This document shows positions 18,699-28,887 of a DNA stretch of 64,000 nt, in pieces (the stretch's first letter is position 1; each line of letters starts with the position of its first letter). The notes below the pieces were generated by a model that worked only from the letters and a program-made list of their open reading frames with translations, was not told where the DNA came from and ran no database searches. This DNA comes from Zestomonas carbonaria (GTDB taxonomy: Bacteria > Pseudomonadota > Gammaproteobacteria > Pseudomonadales > Pseudomonadaceae): the NCBI RefSeq assembly GCF_904061905.1, contig NZ_CAJFCI010000052.1:1-64000 (forward strand), written 5' to 3'. Both the position numbers and the translations under genes were made by a program.

Positions 18699-18720
18699 GA
18701 CCTTTATACTGCCGTCCCGA

Positions 18721-18755
18721 AGAGGCTGCCCGCTTATGCGCGCAGCCTCTTTTTC
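18721..18755 (+). terminator. intrinsic terminator after tsf
   Basis: AGAGGCTGC (18721-18729) pairs with GCAGCCTCT (18742-18750) across a 12-base loop, followed by TTTTTC. pyrH therefore probably has its own promoter in 18756-18875. Confidence 0.85.
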
Positions 18756-18875
18756 AAAGTGGGGAACTTTGCTTGCCCACGATGCAATGAATGTTTCCGG
18801 ACGCGGTCATAGCGTCCGACGAGTCCGGGGTTCACGATGGCTCCGGTTTCCAACAGCGCCGCAGGAGAGATACGC

Positions 18876-19619
18876 ATGGCCCAGCAGGTGAGTGGTCGCC
18901 AACCTCGCTATAAACGCATTCTGCTCAAACTAAGCGGCGAGGCCCTGATGGGCTCGGAAGACTTCGGCATCGACCCCAAGGTGCTGGATCGCATGGCCCT
19001 GGAAGTCGGCCAACTGGTTGGCATCGGCGTGCAGGTCGGCCTGGTGATCGGCGGTGGCAACCTGTTCCGCGGTTCGGCCCTGAGCGCCGCTGGGATGGAC
19101 CGGGTGACCGGCGACCACATGGGCATGCTGGCCACGGTGATGAACGCCCTGGCGATGCGCGACGCCCTGGAGCGCTCGAACATTCCCGCCATCGTCATGT
19201 CGGCGATCTCCATGGTCGGCGTCACCGACCACTATGATCGTCGCAAGGCGATGCGCCACTTGAAGACCGGCGAGGTGGTGATCTTCGCCGCCGGCACCGG
19301 CAACCCGTTCTTCACCACCGATTCGGCCGCCTGCCTTCGGGCCATCGAGATCGATGCCGACGTGGTGCTCAAGGCTACCAAGGTCGACGGCGTCTACACT
19401 GCCGATCCGTTCAAGGACCCGCATGCCGAGAAGTTCGAACGGTTGACCTATGACGAGGTGCTGGATCGCAAGCTGGGCGTGATGGACCTGACCGCCATCT
19501 GCCTGTGCCGCGACCATGCCATGCCGCTGCGGGTATTCAACATGAACAAGCCCGGCGCCCTGCTGAACGTGGTGGTGGGTGGCGCTGAAGGAACCCTGAT
19601 CGAGGAGGATGAGCAATGA
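18876..19619 (+). CDS. pyrH: UMP kinase
   Basis: A 247-residue hexameric kinase of the amino-acid kinase fold that converts UMP to UDP with ATP and is typically activated by GTP and inhibited by UTP. Visible signatures are [21 protein letters not shown] and the nucleotide-binding [15 protein letters not shown] at 18876 is preceded by AGGAGAGA and gives the expected length; an earlier in-frame ATG at 18837 lacks support. Its stop overlaps the frr start in ATGA, so the two are translationally coupled. Confidence 0.96.
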   Translation: MAQQVSGRQPRYKRILLKLSGEALMGSEDFGIDPKVLDRMALEVGQLVGIGVQVGLVIGGGNLFRGSALSAAGMDRVTGDHMGMLATVMNALAMRDALERSNIPAIVMSAISMVGVTDHYDRRKAMRHLKTGEVVIFAAGTGNPFFTTDSAACLRAIEIDADVVLKATKVDGVYTADPFKDPHAEKFERLTYDEVLDRKLGVMDLTAICLCRDHAMPLRVFNMNKPGALLNVVVGGAEGTLIEEDEQ

Positions 19620-20173
19620 TCAACGAGATCAAGAAAGACGCGCAGGAGCGCATGAAGAAGTCCGTGGAGTCGCTGGACCACGCTTTCGCCAAGATCCGTA
19701 CCGGCCGTGCGCACCCGAGCATCCTGGACAGTGTCATGGTGTCCTACTACGGCAGCGACACCCCGCTGCGGCAGATCGCCAACGTGATCGCCGAGGACTC
19801 CCGCACCTTGGCGCTGACCGTGTTCGACAAGAGCATGATCCAGGCGGTCGAGAAGGCCATCATGACCTCCGACCTGGGTCTCAACCCGGCTACCGCCGGC
19901 ACCACCATCCGCGTACCGATGCCGGCGCTGACCGAGGAAACCCGCAAGGGCTACACCAAGCAGGCGCGCGCCGAGGCGGAAAACGCCCGCGTGGCGGTGC
20001 GCAACATCCGTCGCGATGCCCTGGCGCAGCTCAAGGACCTGGTCAAGGAAAAGGAAATCAGCGAGGACGAAGAGCGTCGCGCGGCGGACGATGTGCAGAA
20101 GCTCACCGACAAGTTCGTGGCTGACATCGACAAGGCGCTGGAAGCCAAAGAAGCTGATCTGATGGCCGTCTGA
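19616..20173 (+). CDS. frr: ribosome recycling factor
   Basis: A 185-residue tRNA-shaped protein that, with EF-G, splits post-termination ribosomes. The three-helix bundle and beta/alpha lid are recognisable: [29 protein letters not shown] and the basic C-terminal helices with [20 protein letters not shown]. It is coupled to pyrH by a 4-base overlap, and the next gene uppS follows within about ten bases. Confidence 0.97.
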   Translation: MINEIKKDAQERMKKSVESLDHAFAKIRTGRAHPSILDSVMVSYYGSDTPLRQIANVIAEDSRTLALTVFDKSMIQAVEKAIMTSDLGLNPATAGTTIRVPMPALTEETRKGYTKQARAEAENARVAVRNIRRDALAQLKDLVKEKEISEDEERRAADDVQKLTDKFVADIDKALEAKEADLMAV

Positions 20174-20185
20174 CGACCCGTGATC

Positions 20186-20947
20186 ATGGACAGGAAGGAA
20201 AAGCCGGCGCCGGCCAATGCGCCGCGGCATGTGGCCATCATCATGGACGGCAACAACCGCTGGGCGAAGAAGCGCCTGCTGCCTGGCGCCGCCGGGCACA
20301 AGGCGGGTGTCGACGCGGTGCGCGCGGTCATCGAGGTGTGCGCCGAGTCCGGGGTCGAGGTGCTGACCCTGTTCGCCTTTTCCAGCGAGAACTGGCAGCG
20401 CCCGGCCGACGAGGTCAGCGCCCTGATGGAGCTGTTCCTCAGCGCCTTGCGTCGCGAGGTGCGGCGCCTGGATGCCAACGGCATTCGCCTGCGCATCATC
20501 GGCGACCGCTCGCGCTTCCATCCGGAGCTGCAGGCGGCCATGGCCAAGGCCGAGGCCACCACCGCCGCGAACTCGCGCTTCATCCTGCAGATCGCGGCGA
20601 ACTACGGCGGCCAGTGGGACATCACCCAGGCCGCGCGTCGCCTTGCCCAGGACGTGGGCGAGGGGCGGTTGCGGGCCGAGGACATCTCCCCAGAAATGCT
20701 GCAAGCGCAACTGGTCACTGGCGACCTGCCTTTGCCGGACCTGTGCATCCGTACCGGTGGCGAGCATCGCATCAGCAACTTCCTGCTCTGGCAACTGGCG
20801 TATGCCGAGCTGTACTTCTCCGATCTGCTCTGGCCGGACTTCAAGCACGAGGCGATGCGCAAGGCGCTGGCCAACTATGCGACCCGGCAACGACGCTTCG
20901 GCAAGACCAGCGAACAGGTGGAAGCCGAGGCCCGTAAACAATGTTGA
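20186..20947 (+). CDS. uppS: undecaprenyl diphosphate synthase (cis-prenyltransferase)
   Basis: A 253-residue cytoplasmic enzyme that extends farnesyl diphosphate with eight isopentenyl units to give C55-PP, the carrier precursor for peptidoglycan and O-antigen. The catalytic Asp21 lies in AIIMDGNNRWAKKR. FAFSSENWQRP and the substrate-binding LCIRTGGEHRISNFLLWQ are also present. ATG at 20186 was preferred to the GTG two codons upstream (20180). The 3' end overlaps cdsA by seven bases. Confidence 0.95.
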   Translation: MDRKEKPAPANAPRHVAIIMDGNNRWAKKRLLPGAAGHKAGVDAVRAVIEVCAESGVEVLTLFAFSSENWQRPADEVSALMELFLSALRREVRRLDANGIRLRIIGDRSRFHPELQAAMAKAEATTAANSRFILQIAANYGGQWDITQAARRLAQDVGEGRLRAEDISPEMLQAQLVTGDLPLPDLCIRTGGEHRISNFLLWQLAYAELYFSDLLWPDFKHEAMRKALANYATRQRRFGKTSEQVEAEARKQC

Positions 20948-21768
20948 AACAACGCGTTATTACCGCACTGATCCTTCTGCCGATCGCGCTGGGTGGTTTC
21001 TTCCTGCTCGATGGGGCGGCCTTTGCCACCTTCATCGCGCTGGTCGTGACCCTGGCCGCCTGGGAGTGGGCGCGCCTGGCCGGCATCGAGGCGCAGGCCG
21101 GGCGCGTGGCCTATGCCACCCTGGTGGCCGGGCTGATCCTGCTGCTCTACCTGGCTCGCGGTGGCGCGCCCTGGCTGGCTGGCGCCGTCCTGCTGCTGGC
21201 GGTGCTCTGGTGGCTGCTGGCGATCGCCCTGGTGATCGGCTATCCGGCGACCAGTCGCTACTGGGCCGGCACGCCGGCCAGGCTGCTGATCGGCCTGCTG
21301 ATCCTGCTGCCCGCCTGGCAGGGGCTGGTGCTGTTCAAGGAATGGCCGCTGGCCAACTGGCTGATCGTCTCGGTGATGGTTCTGGTGTGGGCGGCGGACA
21401 TCGGCGCCTACTTCTCCGGCAAGGCTTTCGGGCGCCGCAAGCTGGCGCCGCGGGTCAGTCCCGGCAAGAGCTGGGAAGGGCTGTTCGGCGGGTTGCTGCT
21501 CAGCCTGCTGATCGTCGCCGGCGTGGGCCTGTATCGCGACTGGACGACCGGCGATCTCCTCTGGGGGCTGATCGGCGCCGCCGCGGTGGTACTGATCTCG
21601 GTGGTCGGTGATCTGACCGAAAGCATGTTCAAGCGCCAGTCCGGCGTGAAGGACAGCAGCAACCTGCTGCCCGGCCACGGCGGCGTGCTCGATCGCATCG
21701 ACAGCCTGACCGCCGCCATCCCGGTATTCGCCGTGCTGCTGTGGGGCGCGGGCTGGGGGGCGTTGTGA
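20941..21768 (+). CDS. cdsA: phosphatidate cytidylyltransferase
   Basis: A 275-residue polytopic inner-membrane enzyme that makes CDP-diacylglycerol from phosphatidate and CTP, the branch point to PE, PG and cardiolipin. It has about eight hydrophobic segments and the CdsA signature near the C-terminus ([20 protein letters not shown], then GVLDRIDSL). It overlaps uppS upstream and dxr downstream (GTGA), part of the tightly packed frr-uppS-cdsA-dxr-rseP series. Confidence 0.95.
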   Translation: MLKQRVITALILLPIALGGFFLLDGAAFATFIALVVTLAAWEWARLAGIEAQAGRVAYATLVAGLILLLYLARGGAPWLAGAVLLLAVLWWLLAIALVIGYPATSRYWAGTPARLLIGLLILLPAWQGLVLFKEWPLANWLIVSVMVLVWAADIGAYFSGKAFGRRKLAPRVSPGKSWEGLFGGLLLSLLIVAGVGLYRDWTTGDLLWGLIGAAAVVLISVVGDLTESMFKRQSGVKDSSNLLPGHGGVLDRIDSLTAAIPVFAVLLWGAGWGAL

Positions 21769-22952
21769 GCGGGCCGCAACGGATTACCGTGCTGGGGGCG
21801 ACCGGTTCGATCGGCCTCAGCACCCTCGATGTAGTGGCGCGTCACCCCGAGCGCTACCAGGTTTTCGCCCTGAGCGGCTTTTCCCGCCTGGCCGAGCTGA
21901 AAGTGCTCTGCCTGCGCCATCGGCCGCGCTATGCGGTGGTGCCGGACCAGCGTTCGGCGCGCAACCTGGGCGAAAGCCTGAAGGCGGCTGGCCTGGGTAC
22001 CGAGGTGCTGGTCGGTGAGGCCGGCCTGTGCGAGGTGGCCTCCGCTCCCGAGGTGGATGCGGTGATGGCGGCCATCGTCGGCGCGGCCGGGCTCAAGCCG
22101 ACCCTGGCGGCAGTCGAGGCGGGCAAGAAGGTGCTGCTGGCCAACAAGGAGGCGCTGGTGATGTCCGGCGCCCTGTTCATGCGCGCGGTACATGCCAGCG
22201 GCGCCGTGCTGCTGCCGATCGACAGCGAGCACAACGCCATCTTCCAGTGCCTGCCGGCGGACTATGCCCGTGGCCTGGCGGCGACCGGGGTGCGGCGCAT
22301 CCTGCTCACCGCGTCCGGTGGCCCGTTCCGCGAGACGCCGCTGGCGGCCCTGGAACAGGTGACTCCGGAGCAGGCCTGCGCCCATCCCAACTGGTCCATG
22401 GGGCGCAAGATCTCGGTGGATTCGGCGAGCATGATGAACAAGGGCCTGGAGCTGATCGAGGCCTGCTGGCTGTTCGATGCCCGGCCCGAACAGGTCGAAG
22501 TGCTCATCCATCCGCAGAGCGTGATCCATTCGCTGGTCGACTATGTGGACGGCTCGGTGCTGGCGCAACTGGGCAACCCGGACATGCGCACGCCCATCGC
22601 CCACGCCCTGGCCTGGCCGGAGCGGATCGATTCCGGCGTGCCCCCCCTGGACCTGTTCGCCGTGGCCCGCCTGGATTTCCAGGCGCCGGACATAGAGCGT
22701 TTCCCGTGCCTGCACCTGGCGCGTCAGGCGGCCGAAGCGGGTGGCACCGCCCCGGCGATGCTCAATGCGGCCAACGAAGTGGCGGTGGCGGCATTTCTCG
22801 AACGGCGCGTCCGCTTTCCGGAGATCGCGAGTATCATCGACCACGTATTGAATGTCGAAGCGACGGGCGAGGCGAGCAGCCTCGACTGCGTGCTGAGCGC
22901 CGATGCGCGCGCGCGGGCCCTGGCCGGCCAATGGCTGGAGCGGCGGCGCTAA
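21765..22952 (+). CDS. dxr: 1-deoxy-D-xylulose 5-phosphate reductoisomerase
   Basis: A 395-residue NADPH-dependent enzyme of the MEP isoprenoid pathway that makes 2-C-methyl-D-erythritol 4-phosphate and is the fosmidomycin target. NADPH loop LGATGSIG lies at the start. The metal-binding segment is [13 protein letters not shown], and the flexible lid and phosphate site read [24 protein letters not shown] at 21765 overlaps the cdsA stop and gives the normal length. ispD and ispF of the same pathway are also in this window. Confidence 0.96.
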   Translation: MSGPQRITVLGATGSIGLSTLDVVARHPERYQVFALSGFSRLAELKVLCLRHRPRYAVVPDQRSARNLGESLKAAGLGTEVLVGEAGLCEVASAPEVDAVMAAIVGAAGLKPTLAAVEAGKKVLLANKEALVMSGALFMRAVHASGAVLLPIDSEHNAIFQCLPADYARGLAATGVRRILLTASGGPFRETPLAALEQVTPEQACAHPNWSMGRKISVDSASMMNKGLELIEACWLFDARPEQVEVLIHPQSVIHSLVDYVDGSVLAQLGNPDMRTPIAHALAWPERIDSGVPPLDLFAVARLDFQAPDIERFPCLHLARQAAEAGGTAPAMLNAANEVAVAAFLERRVRFPEIASIIDHVLNVEATGEASSLDCVLSADARARALAGQWLERRR

Positions 22953-22965
22953 CTGGAGGGCGGTA

Positions 22966-24318
22966 ATGAACACCCTGTACATGATTCTCGGCCTGCTGGT
23001 GGCGCTGGGTGTGCTGGTCACTTTCCACGAGTTCGGCCATTTCTGGGTGGCGCGCCGTTGCGGCGTCAAGGTGTTGCGCTTCTCCGTGGGCTTCGGCACG
23101 CCGCTGGTGCGTTGGCACGACCGCCAGGGTACCGAGTTCGTGGTGGCCGCCATTCCCCTGGGCGGCTACGTGAAGATGCTCGACGAGCGCGAGGGCGAGG
23201 TGCCGGCCGAACTGCTCGACCAGGCCTTCAACCGCAAGTCGGTGCGCCAGCGTATCGCCATCGTCGCCGCCGGTCCGGTCGCCAACTTCCTGCTCGCGAT
23301 CCTGTTCTTCTGGATCCTGGCCATGCTTGGCAGCCAGCAGGTGCGCCCGGTCATCGGCGCTGTCGAGGCCGATAGCCTGGCCGCGCAGGCCGGCCTGGTG
23401 GCGGGCCAGGAGATCGTCGCGGTCGATGGCAAGCGAACCTCCGGCTGGGCCGCGGTCAACCTGCAACTGGTCCGCCGCCTGGGTGAAAGCGGCACGCTCG
23501 CGGTCGCGGTGAAGGAGTCCGGCTCCAGCGTCGAGCGCGACTATCAACTGCGCCTGAATGACTGGCTGCGTGGTGTGGACGATCCCGACCCGATCTCGTC
23601 GCTGGGTATCCGCCCGTGGCGTCCCCGGGTGCCGCCGGTGCTCGCGCAACTGGCTTCGGACGGGCCGGCCAAGGCCGCCGGCCTGCAAGTGGGCGACCAT
23701 CTGCTGGCCTTGGATGACGAGGTCCTGAACGATTGGCAGCAACTGGTCGATATCGTGCGCAAGCGGCCGGGCGAGGCGATAACGCTGCGATTCTCGCGGG
23801 ATGGCCAGGAGCGGGAAGTGCGCCTGGAACTGGCTGTGCGCGGCGAGGGTGAGGCGCGTAGCGGCTATCTGGGCGCTGGCGTCCAGGGCACCGAATGGCC
23901 CCCGGAAATGCTCCGTGAAGTCAGCTTCGGACCGCTGGAGTCGGTGGCCGAAAGCCTGCGCCGGACCTGGGCGATGAGCGTGCTGACCCTTGATTCGCTG
24001 AAGAAAATGCTGTTCGGCGACCTCTCGGTAAAAAACTTGAGCGGGCCGATAACCATTGCTAAAGTGGCGGGCGCTTCAGCCCAGTCCGGGGTAGGGGATT
24101 TCCTGAATTTCCTCGCCTATCTGAGCATCAGCCTGGGGGTTCTGAACCTCTTGCCGATTCCCGTGTTGGACGGGGGGCATCTGCTGTTCTACCTGATCGA
24201 ATGGGCGCGGGGCCGCCCGCTTTCGGAACGGGTGCAGGTTTGGGGGATGCAGATCGGCATCAGTCTGGTCGTGGGGGTGATGTTGCTTGCCTTGGTCAAC
24301 GATCTGAGCCGACTGTAA
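22966..24318 (+). CDS. rseP: site-2 intramembrane metalloprotease RseP/MucP
   Basis: A 450-residue inner-membrane zinc protease. After AlgW cleaves the anti-sigma factor MucA in the periplasm, this enzyme cuts it within the membrane, releasing AlgU and activating the envelope-stress and alginate regulon. Zinc motif HEFGH is at residues 21-25 and the third ligand motif LDG at 401-403. Two PDZ domains lie between, around 110-310. ATG at 22966 follows GGAGGGCGG. An intrinsic terminator separates it from bamA. Confidence 0.95.
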   Translation: MNTLYMILGLLVALGVLVTFHEFGHFWVARRCGVKVLRFSVGFGTPLVRWHDRQGTEFVVAAIPLGGYVKMLDEREGEVPAELLDQAFNRKSVRQRIAIVAAGPVANFLLAILFFWILAMLGSQQVRPVIGAVEADSLAAQAGLVAGQEIVAVDGKRTSGWAAVNLQLVRRLGESGTLAVAVKESGSSVERDYQLRLNDWLRGVDDPDPISSLGIRPWRPRVPPVLAQLASDGPAKAAGLQVGDHLLALDDEVLNDWQQLVDIVRKRPGEAITLRFSRDGQEREVRLELAVRGEGEARSGYLGAGVQGTEWPPEMLREVSFGPLESVAESLRRTWAMSVLTLDSLKKMLFGDLSVKNLSGPITIAKVAGASAQSGVGDFLNFLAYLSISLGVLNLLPIPVLDGGHLLFYLIEWARGRPLSERVQVWGMQIGISLVVGVMLLALVNDLSRL

Positions 24319-24334
24319 CGACATAACGAATGAC

Positions 24335-24365
24335 AAATCTGCTGCCTTGGCGGCAGATTTTTTTA
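24335..24365 (+). terminator. intrinsic terminator between rseP and bamA
   Basis: AATCTGC...GCAGATT stem extended by GCC/GGC with one mismatch, followed by seven T residues. It lies just 27 bases before the bamA start, so it may act as an attenuator with partial readthrough. Confidence 0.75.
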
Positions 24366-24391
24366 TCGCCAGTTGGAATAAAAAGGACTTC

Positions 24392-26785
24392 ATGAAACGT
24401 CTGCTGCTACCTGTGGCGCTTGCCACATTGATGATTGCCGAAGTTCACGCCGAGTCCTTCACCATCTCCGACATCCGCGTCAACGGTTTGCAGCGGGTCT
24501 CCGCCGGCAGCGTGTTCGGCTCCCTGCCGCTCAATGTCGGCGACCAGGTCGACGACCGCGAACTGGTCGAAGCGACCCGCGCGCTGTTCAAGACCGGCTT
24601 CTTCCAGGACATCCAGCTCGGCCGTGACGGCAGCGTCCTGGTCATCAGCGTGGTCGAGCGTCCGTCCATCTCGAGCATCGAGATCGAAGGCAACAAGGCC
24701 ATCTCCACCGAAGACCTGCTCAAGGGCCTGAACCAGTCCGGCCTGGCGGAAGGCGAGATCTTCCAGCGGGCCACCCTCGAAGGCGTCCGTAACGAGCTGC
24801 AGCGCCAGTACGTGGCCCAGGGCCGCTATTCGGCGGAGATCGAGACCGACGTGGTGCCGCAGCCGCGCAACCGCGTGGCGCTGAAGATCACCATCAACGA
24901 AGGCACCGTGGCGTCCATCCAGCACATCAACGTGGTGGGCAACACGGTCTTCCCCGAGCAGGACCTGCTCGACCTGTTCGAGCTGAAGACCACCAACTGG
25001 CTGTCGTTCTTCAGGAACGACGACAAGTACGCCCGCGAGAAGCTGTCCGGCGACCTGGAGCGGCTGCGCTCCTACTACCTCGACCGCGGCTACATCAACA
25101 TGGACGTCTCGTCCACCCAGGTGTCCATCACCCCGGACAAGAAGCACGTGTACGTCACCGTCAACATCGACGAGGGGCAGAAGTACACGGTGCGCGAGGT
25201 CAAGCTGTCCGGCGACCTCAAGGTCCCGGAAGAAGAAGTCCGCAAGCTGCTCCTGGTGCAGCAGGGCCAGGTCTTCTCGCGCAAGGTGATGACCACCACC
25301 TCCGAGCTGATCACCCGCCGCCTGGGTAACGAGGGCTACACCTTCGCCAACGTCAACGGCGTGCCGGAAGCCCATGACGACGACCACAGCGTGTCGATCA
25401 CCTTCTTCGTCGACCCGGGCAAGCGCGCCTACGTCAACCGCATCAACTTCCGTGGCAACACCAAGACCGAGGACGAGGTGCTGCGCCGCGAGATGCGCCA
25501 GATGGAAGGCGGCTGGGCCTCCACCTACCTGATCGACCAGTCCAAGACCCGCCTCGAGCGGCTGGGCTACTTCAAGGAAGTCAACGTCGAGACCCCGCAG
25601 GTGGCCGGCGCCGACGACCAGATCGACGTCAACTACTCGGTCGAGGAGCAACCCTCCGGCTCGATCACCGCCAGCGTCGGCTTCGCCCAGAACGCCGGCC
25701 TGATCCTCGGCGGCTCGATCAGCCAGAACAACTTCCTCGGTACCGGCAACAAGGTCAGCATCGGCCTGACCCGCAGCGAATACCAGGAACGCTACAACTT
25801 CGGCTTCGTCGACCCCTACTGGACCGTCGACGGCGTGAGCCTGGGCTGGAACGCCTTCTATCGTTCCACCGACTACGATGACCTAGACGTCGACGTGTCC
25901 AGCTACTCGGTGGACAGCTACGGCCTGGGCGTGAACATCGGCTATCCGATCAGCGAGACCTCGCGCCTGACCTTCGGCCTCAGCGCGCAGCAGGACGACA
26001 TCAACACCGGCGTCTACACCGTCGATGAAATCTTCGACTTCATCGAGAAGGAAGGCGACAACTACCTGAACTTCAAGGCGTCGGTGGGCTGGTCCGAGTC
26101 GACCCTGAACCGTGGCGTGCTGGCCAACCGTGGTCACTCGCAGAGCCTGGTGCTGGAGACCACCATCCCCGGCAGCGACCTGTCGTTCTACAAGCTCGAC
26201 TACCGTGGCCAGATCTTCGCGCCGCTGACCCAGAACACCGCGCTGCGTTTCCACACCGAACTCGGCTACGGCGACAGCTACGGCTCGACCGCCGAACTGC
26301 CGTTCTACGAGCACTACTACGCCGGTGGCTTCAACTCCGTGCGCGGCTTCGAAGACAGCAGCCTCGGCCCGCGCAGTACCCCGAGCCGTGGCGTGGCCGA
26401 GACCGGCAACCAGGGAACCTTGGCCGACCCTGATCAGGACCCGTTGCCGTTCGGCGGCAACGTGCTGATCCAGGGGGGCGTCGAGTACCTGTTCCCCTTG
26501 CCCTTCGTGAAGGATCAGCGTCAACTGCGTACCGTACTGTTCTGGGACGTGGGTAACGTGTTCGACACCAATTGCAGCAGCGCGCAGAAGAATGGTGTGC
26601 CGAACGGCCGCGGCAAGGACCAGGCTTGCGACATCGACTTCAGCAACCTGGCCAGCTCCGTGGGTGTCGGCCTGACCTGGATCACCGCGCTGGGGCCGTT
26701 GAGCTTCAGCCTGGGCATGCCGATCAAGAAGCCGGACGACGCCGATACCCAGGTCTTCCAGTTCTCTCTCGGCCAGACTTTCTAA
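24392..26785 (+). CDS. bamA: BamA (Opr86/Omp85) outer-membrane protein assembly factor
   Basis: A 797-residue essential core of the BAM complex, which folds and inserts outer-membrane beta-barrels. It has a signal peptide 1-20 (MKRLLLPVALATLMIAEVHA), five POTRA domains over about 22-420, then a 16-stranded barrel with the conserved loop-6 VRGF at 650-653 and a terminal Phe (FSLGQTF). ATG at 24392 is preceded by AAGGACTT. Its neighbours skp and the lpx genes form the classical outer-membrane biogenesis cluster. Codon choice is strongly biased, as in highly expressed genes. Confidence 0.97.
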   Translation: MKRLLLPVALATLMIAEVHAESFTISDIRVNGLQRVSAGSVFGSLPLNVGDQVDDRELVEATRALFKTGFFQDIQLGRDGSVLVISVVERPSISSIEIEGNKAISTEDLLKGLNQSGLAEGEIFQRATLEGVRNELQRQYVAQGRYSAEIETDVVPQPRNRVALKITINEGTVASIQHINVVGNTVFPEQDLLDLFELKTTNWLSFFRNDDKYAREKLSGDLERLRSYYLDRGYINMDVSSTQVSITPDKKHVYVTVNIDEGQKYTVREVKLSGDLKVPEEEVRKLLLVQQGQVFSRKVMTTTSELITRRLGNEGYTFANVNGVPEAHDDDHSVSITFFVDPGKRAYVNRINFRGNTKTEDEVLRREMRQMEGGWASTYLIDQSKTRLERLGYFKEVNVETPQVAGADDQIDVNYSVEEQPSGSITASVGFAQNAGLILGGSISQNNFLGTGNKVSIGLTRSEYQERYNFGFVDPYWTVDGVSLGWNAFYRSTDYDDLDVDVSSYSVDSYGLGVNIGYPISETSRLTFGLSAQQDDINTGVYTVDEIFDFIEKEGDNYLNFKASVGWSESTLNRGVLANRGHSQSLVLETTIPGSDLSFYKLDYRGQIFAPLTQNTALRFHTELGYGDSYGSTAELPFYEHYYAGGFNSVRGFEDSSLGPRSTPSRGVAETGNQGTLADPDQDPLPFGGNVLIQGGVEYLFPLPFVKDQRQLRTVLFWDVGNVFDTNCSSAQKNGVPNGRGKDQACDIDFSNLASSVGVGLTWITALGPLSFSLGMPIKKPDDADTQVFQFSLGQTF

Positions 26786-26829
26786 CCGTGATCGTCTGAT
26801 CACGACAACAGTGTTCGCAGGAGTGCATC

Positions 26830-27333
26830 GTGCGTAAGTTGACTCAACTGGTTCTGTTGGCCGCTGTGTTCGCGGCCTCTCCGGCATTCGCTGACATGAA
26901 GATCGCGGTGCTCAACTATCAGATGGCGTTGCTCGAGTCCGACGCGGCCAAGCGCTACGCGGTGGACGCCGAGAAGAAGTTCGGTCCGCAACTGAACAGG
27001 CTGAAGACCCTGGAGGGCGACGCCAAGCGCATCCAGGATCGCCTGGTGAAGGACGGCGAGAAAATCGCCCAGGCCGAGCGCGAGCGCCTGGAGCTCGAAT
27101 TCAAGCAGAAGGCCCGTGACTTCCAGTTCCAGTCCAAGGAACTGAACGAAGCCAAGGCCGTCGCCGACCGCGAGATGCTGCAGAAGCTCAAGCCGAACCT
27201 GGACAAGGCAGTAGAGGAAGTGATCAAGAAAGGCGGCTATGACCTGGTTCTGGATCGCGGCGCGGTCGTCGATGTCAAACCGCAGTTCGACATCACCCGC
27301 CAAGTCATCGAGCGCATGAACCAACTGCGCTGA
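26830..27333 (+). CDS. skp: Skp/OmpH periplasmic chaperone
   Basis: A 167-residue periplasmic chaperone that forms a jellyfish-shaped trimer and holds unfolded outer-membrane proteins on their way to BamA. Signal peptide ends at ASPAFA (residue 21). The long charged middle (about 45-125) is coiled coil. The C-terminal [20 protein letters not shown] is the conserved body domain. The GTG start has AGGAG eight bases upstream. It lies directly between bamA and lpxD. Confidence 0.95.
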   Translation: MRKLTQLVLLAAVFAASPAFADMKIAVLNYQMALLESDAAKRYAVDAEKKFGPQLNRLKTLEGDAKRIQDRLVKDGEKIAQAERERLELEFKQKARDFQFQSKELNEAKAVADREMLQKLKPNLDKAVEEVIKKGGYDLVLDRGAVVDVKPQFDITRQVIERMNQLR

Positions 27334-27335
27334 TC

Positions 27336-28397
27336 ATGACGGCTCCCGTGTTTACCCTTGGCCAGTTGGCCGAGCGTCTAGGCGCCACCCTGCGTGGCGC
27401 CGCGGACAAGCCGATCAGCGGGCTGGCCACCTTGCACGAGGCCGGGCCCGGGCAATTGAGCTTCCTGGCCAACCCGCAATATCGCAAGTTCCTTGCCGAG
27501 ACCCGTGCCGGCGCCGTATTGCTGACGCCGGCCGATGCCGAAGGCTACGCCGGCGATGCGTTGCTGATCGCCAATCCTTACCTGGCCTACGCACAGCTCT
27601 CCCACCTGTTCGACCGCAAGCCGCAGCCGCTGGCCGGGGTGCACCCGACCGCGCTGGTCGCCGCCGATGCCCAGGTGGACACCAGCGCCAGCATCGGCGC
27701 CTATGCGGTGATCGAGAGCGGTGCGCTGATCGGTGCCGGCGTATCGGTTGGCGCCCACTGCTTCGTCGGCGCGCGCAGCGTGATCGGCGAGGGCGGCTGG
27801 CTGGCGCCACGCGTGACCCTCTATCACGACGTGAAGATCGGCAAGCGGGTGGTGATCCAGTCCGGTGCGGTGATCGGTGGCGAGGGCTTCGGTTTCGCCA
27901 ACGAGAAGGGCGTCTGGCAGAAGATCGCGCAGATCGGCGGAGTGACCATCGGAGACGATGTCGAGATCGGCGCCAACACCACCATCGACCGTGGTGCGCT
28001 GGCCGACACCCTGATCGGCAACGGCGTCAAGCTGGACAACCAGATCATGATCGCGCACAACGTGCAGGTCGGCGATCACACCGCGATGGCGGCCTGCTGC
28101 GGGATTTCCGGCAGCACCAGGATCGGCAAGCACTGCATGCTCGCCGGCGGCGTTGGCCTGGTTGGCCACATTGAGATCTGCGACGGGGTGTTCATCACCG
28201 GCATGACCATGGTCACCCGCTCGATCACCGAGCCGGGGGCCTATTCCTCCGGCACCGCCATGCAACCGGCGGCGGAATGGAAGAAAAGCGTGGCGCGTAT
28301 TCGTCAGCTCGACGACATGGCGCGCCGCCTTCAACAATTGGAAAAGCGCCTGGCAGCCGTGACCTCGGCCGGGAATGCTTCATCTGATGATGCCTGA
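27336..28397 (+). CDS. lpxD: UDP-3-O-(3-hydroxyacyl)glucosamine N-acyltransferase
   Basis: A 353-residue trimeric acyltransferase for the third step of lipid A synthesis, adding the N-linked hydroxyacyl chain. An N-terminal uridine-binding domain (about 1-100) precedes the left-handed hexapeptide beta-helix. The catalytic histidine lies in [14 protein letters not shown], and a C-terminal helix ([11 protein letters not shown]) packs against the acyl-carrier protein. It starts two bases after the skp stop. A clear terminator follows at 28396. Confidence 0.96.
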   Translation: MTAPVFTLGQLAERLGATLRGAADKPISGLATLHEAGPGQLSFLANPQYRKFLAETRAGAVLLTPADAEGYAGDALLIANPYLAYAQLSHLFDRKPQPLAGVHPTALVAADAQVDTSASIGAYAVIESGALIGAGVSVGAHCFVGARSVIGEGGWLAPRVTLYHDVKIGKRVVIQSGAVIGGEGFGFANEKGVWQKIAQIGGVTIGDDVEIGANTTIDRGALADTLIGNGVKLDNQIMIAHNVQVGDHTAMAACCGISGSTRIGKHCMLAGGVGLVGHIEICDGVFITGMTMVTRSITEPGAYSSGTAMQPAAEWKKSVARIRQLDDMARRLQQLEKRLAAVTSAGNASSDDA

Positions 28398-28420
28398 CAC
28401 GCGCAGACGCGTGTCTTTTT
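28396..28420 (+). terminator. intrinsic terminator between lpxD and fabZ
   Basis: GACACGCG and CGCGTGTC form a perfect 8-bp stem with a CAGA loop, followed directly by TTTTT. It splits the lpxD and fabZ genes into separate or attenuated transcription units. Confidence 0.85.
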
Positions 28421-28443
28421 CTTGACTACAGGCTTCCCCGAAT

Positions 28444-28887
28444 ATGATGGACATTAACGAAATCCGTGAATACTTGCCGCATCGCTACCCGTTCCTGCTG
28501 GTGGACCGGGTGGTCGAACTGGATGCCGTGGAAGGCAAGACCATTCGCGCGTACAAGAATGTCAGCGTCAACGAGCCTTTCTTCAACGGCCATTTCCCGG
28601 AGCACCCGATCATGCCGGGCGTGCTGATCATCGAGGCGATGGCCCAGGCCGCCGGCATCCTCGGCTTCAAGATGCTCGACGTGAAGCCGGCGGACGGGAC
28701 CCTGTACTATTTCGTCGGTTCGGACAAACTGCGTTTTCGCCAGCCGGTGGTGCCGGGCGACCAACTGATCCTCGAAGCCCGGTTCCTCAGCAGCAAGCGC
28801 AGCATCTGGAAGTTCGAATGCCGGGCCAGTGTCGATGGCAAGGAGGTCTGCTCGGCTGAAATCACCTGTGCGGAACGCAAACTATGA
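28444..28887 (+). CDS. fabZ: (3R)-hydroxyacyl-ACP dehydratase
   Basis: A 147-residue hot-dog-fold dehydratase of type II fatty-acid synthesis. It draws on the same 3-hydroxyacyl-ACP pool used by LpxA and LpxD, so its place in the lipid A cluster balances phospholipid and lipid A. The catalytic His is in [14 protein letters not shown] and the Glu in [12 protein letters not shown]. Two adjacent ATG codons (28444, 28447) are possible starts. It overlaps lpxA by four bases (ATGA). Confidence 0.95.
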   Translation: MMDINEIREYLPHRYPFLLVDRVVELDAVEGKTIRAYKNVSVNEPFFNGHFPEHPIMPGVLIIEAMAQAAGILGFKMLDVKPADGTLYYFVGSDKLRFRQPVVPGDQLILEARFLSSKRSIWKFECRASVDGKEVCSAEITCAERKL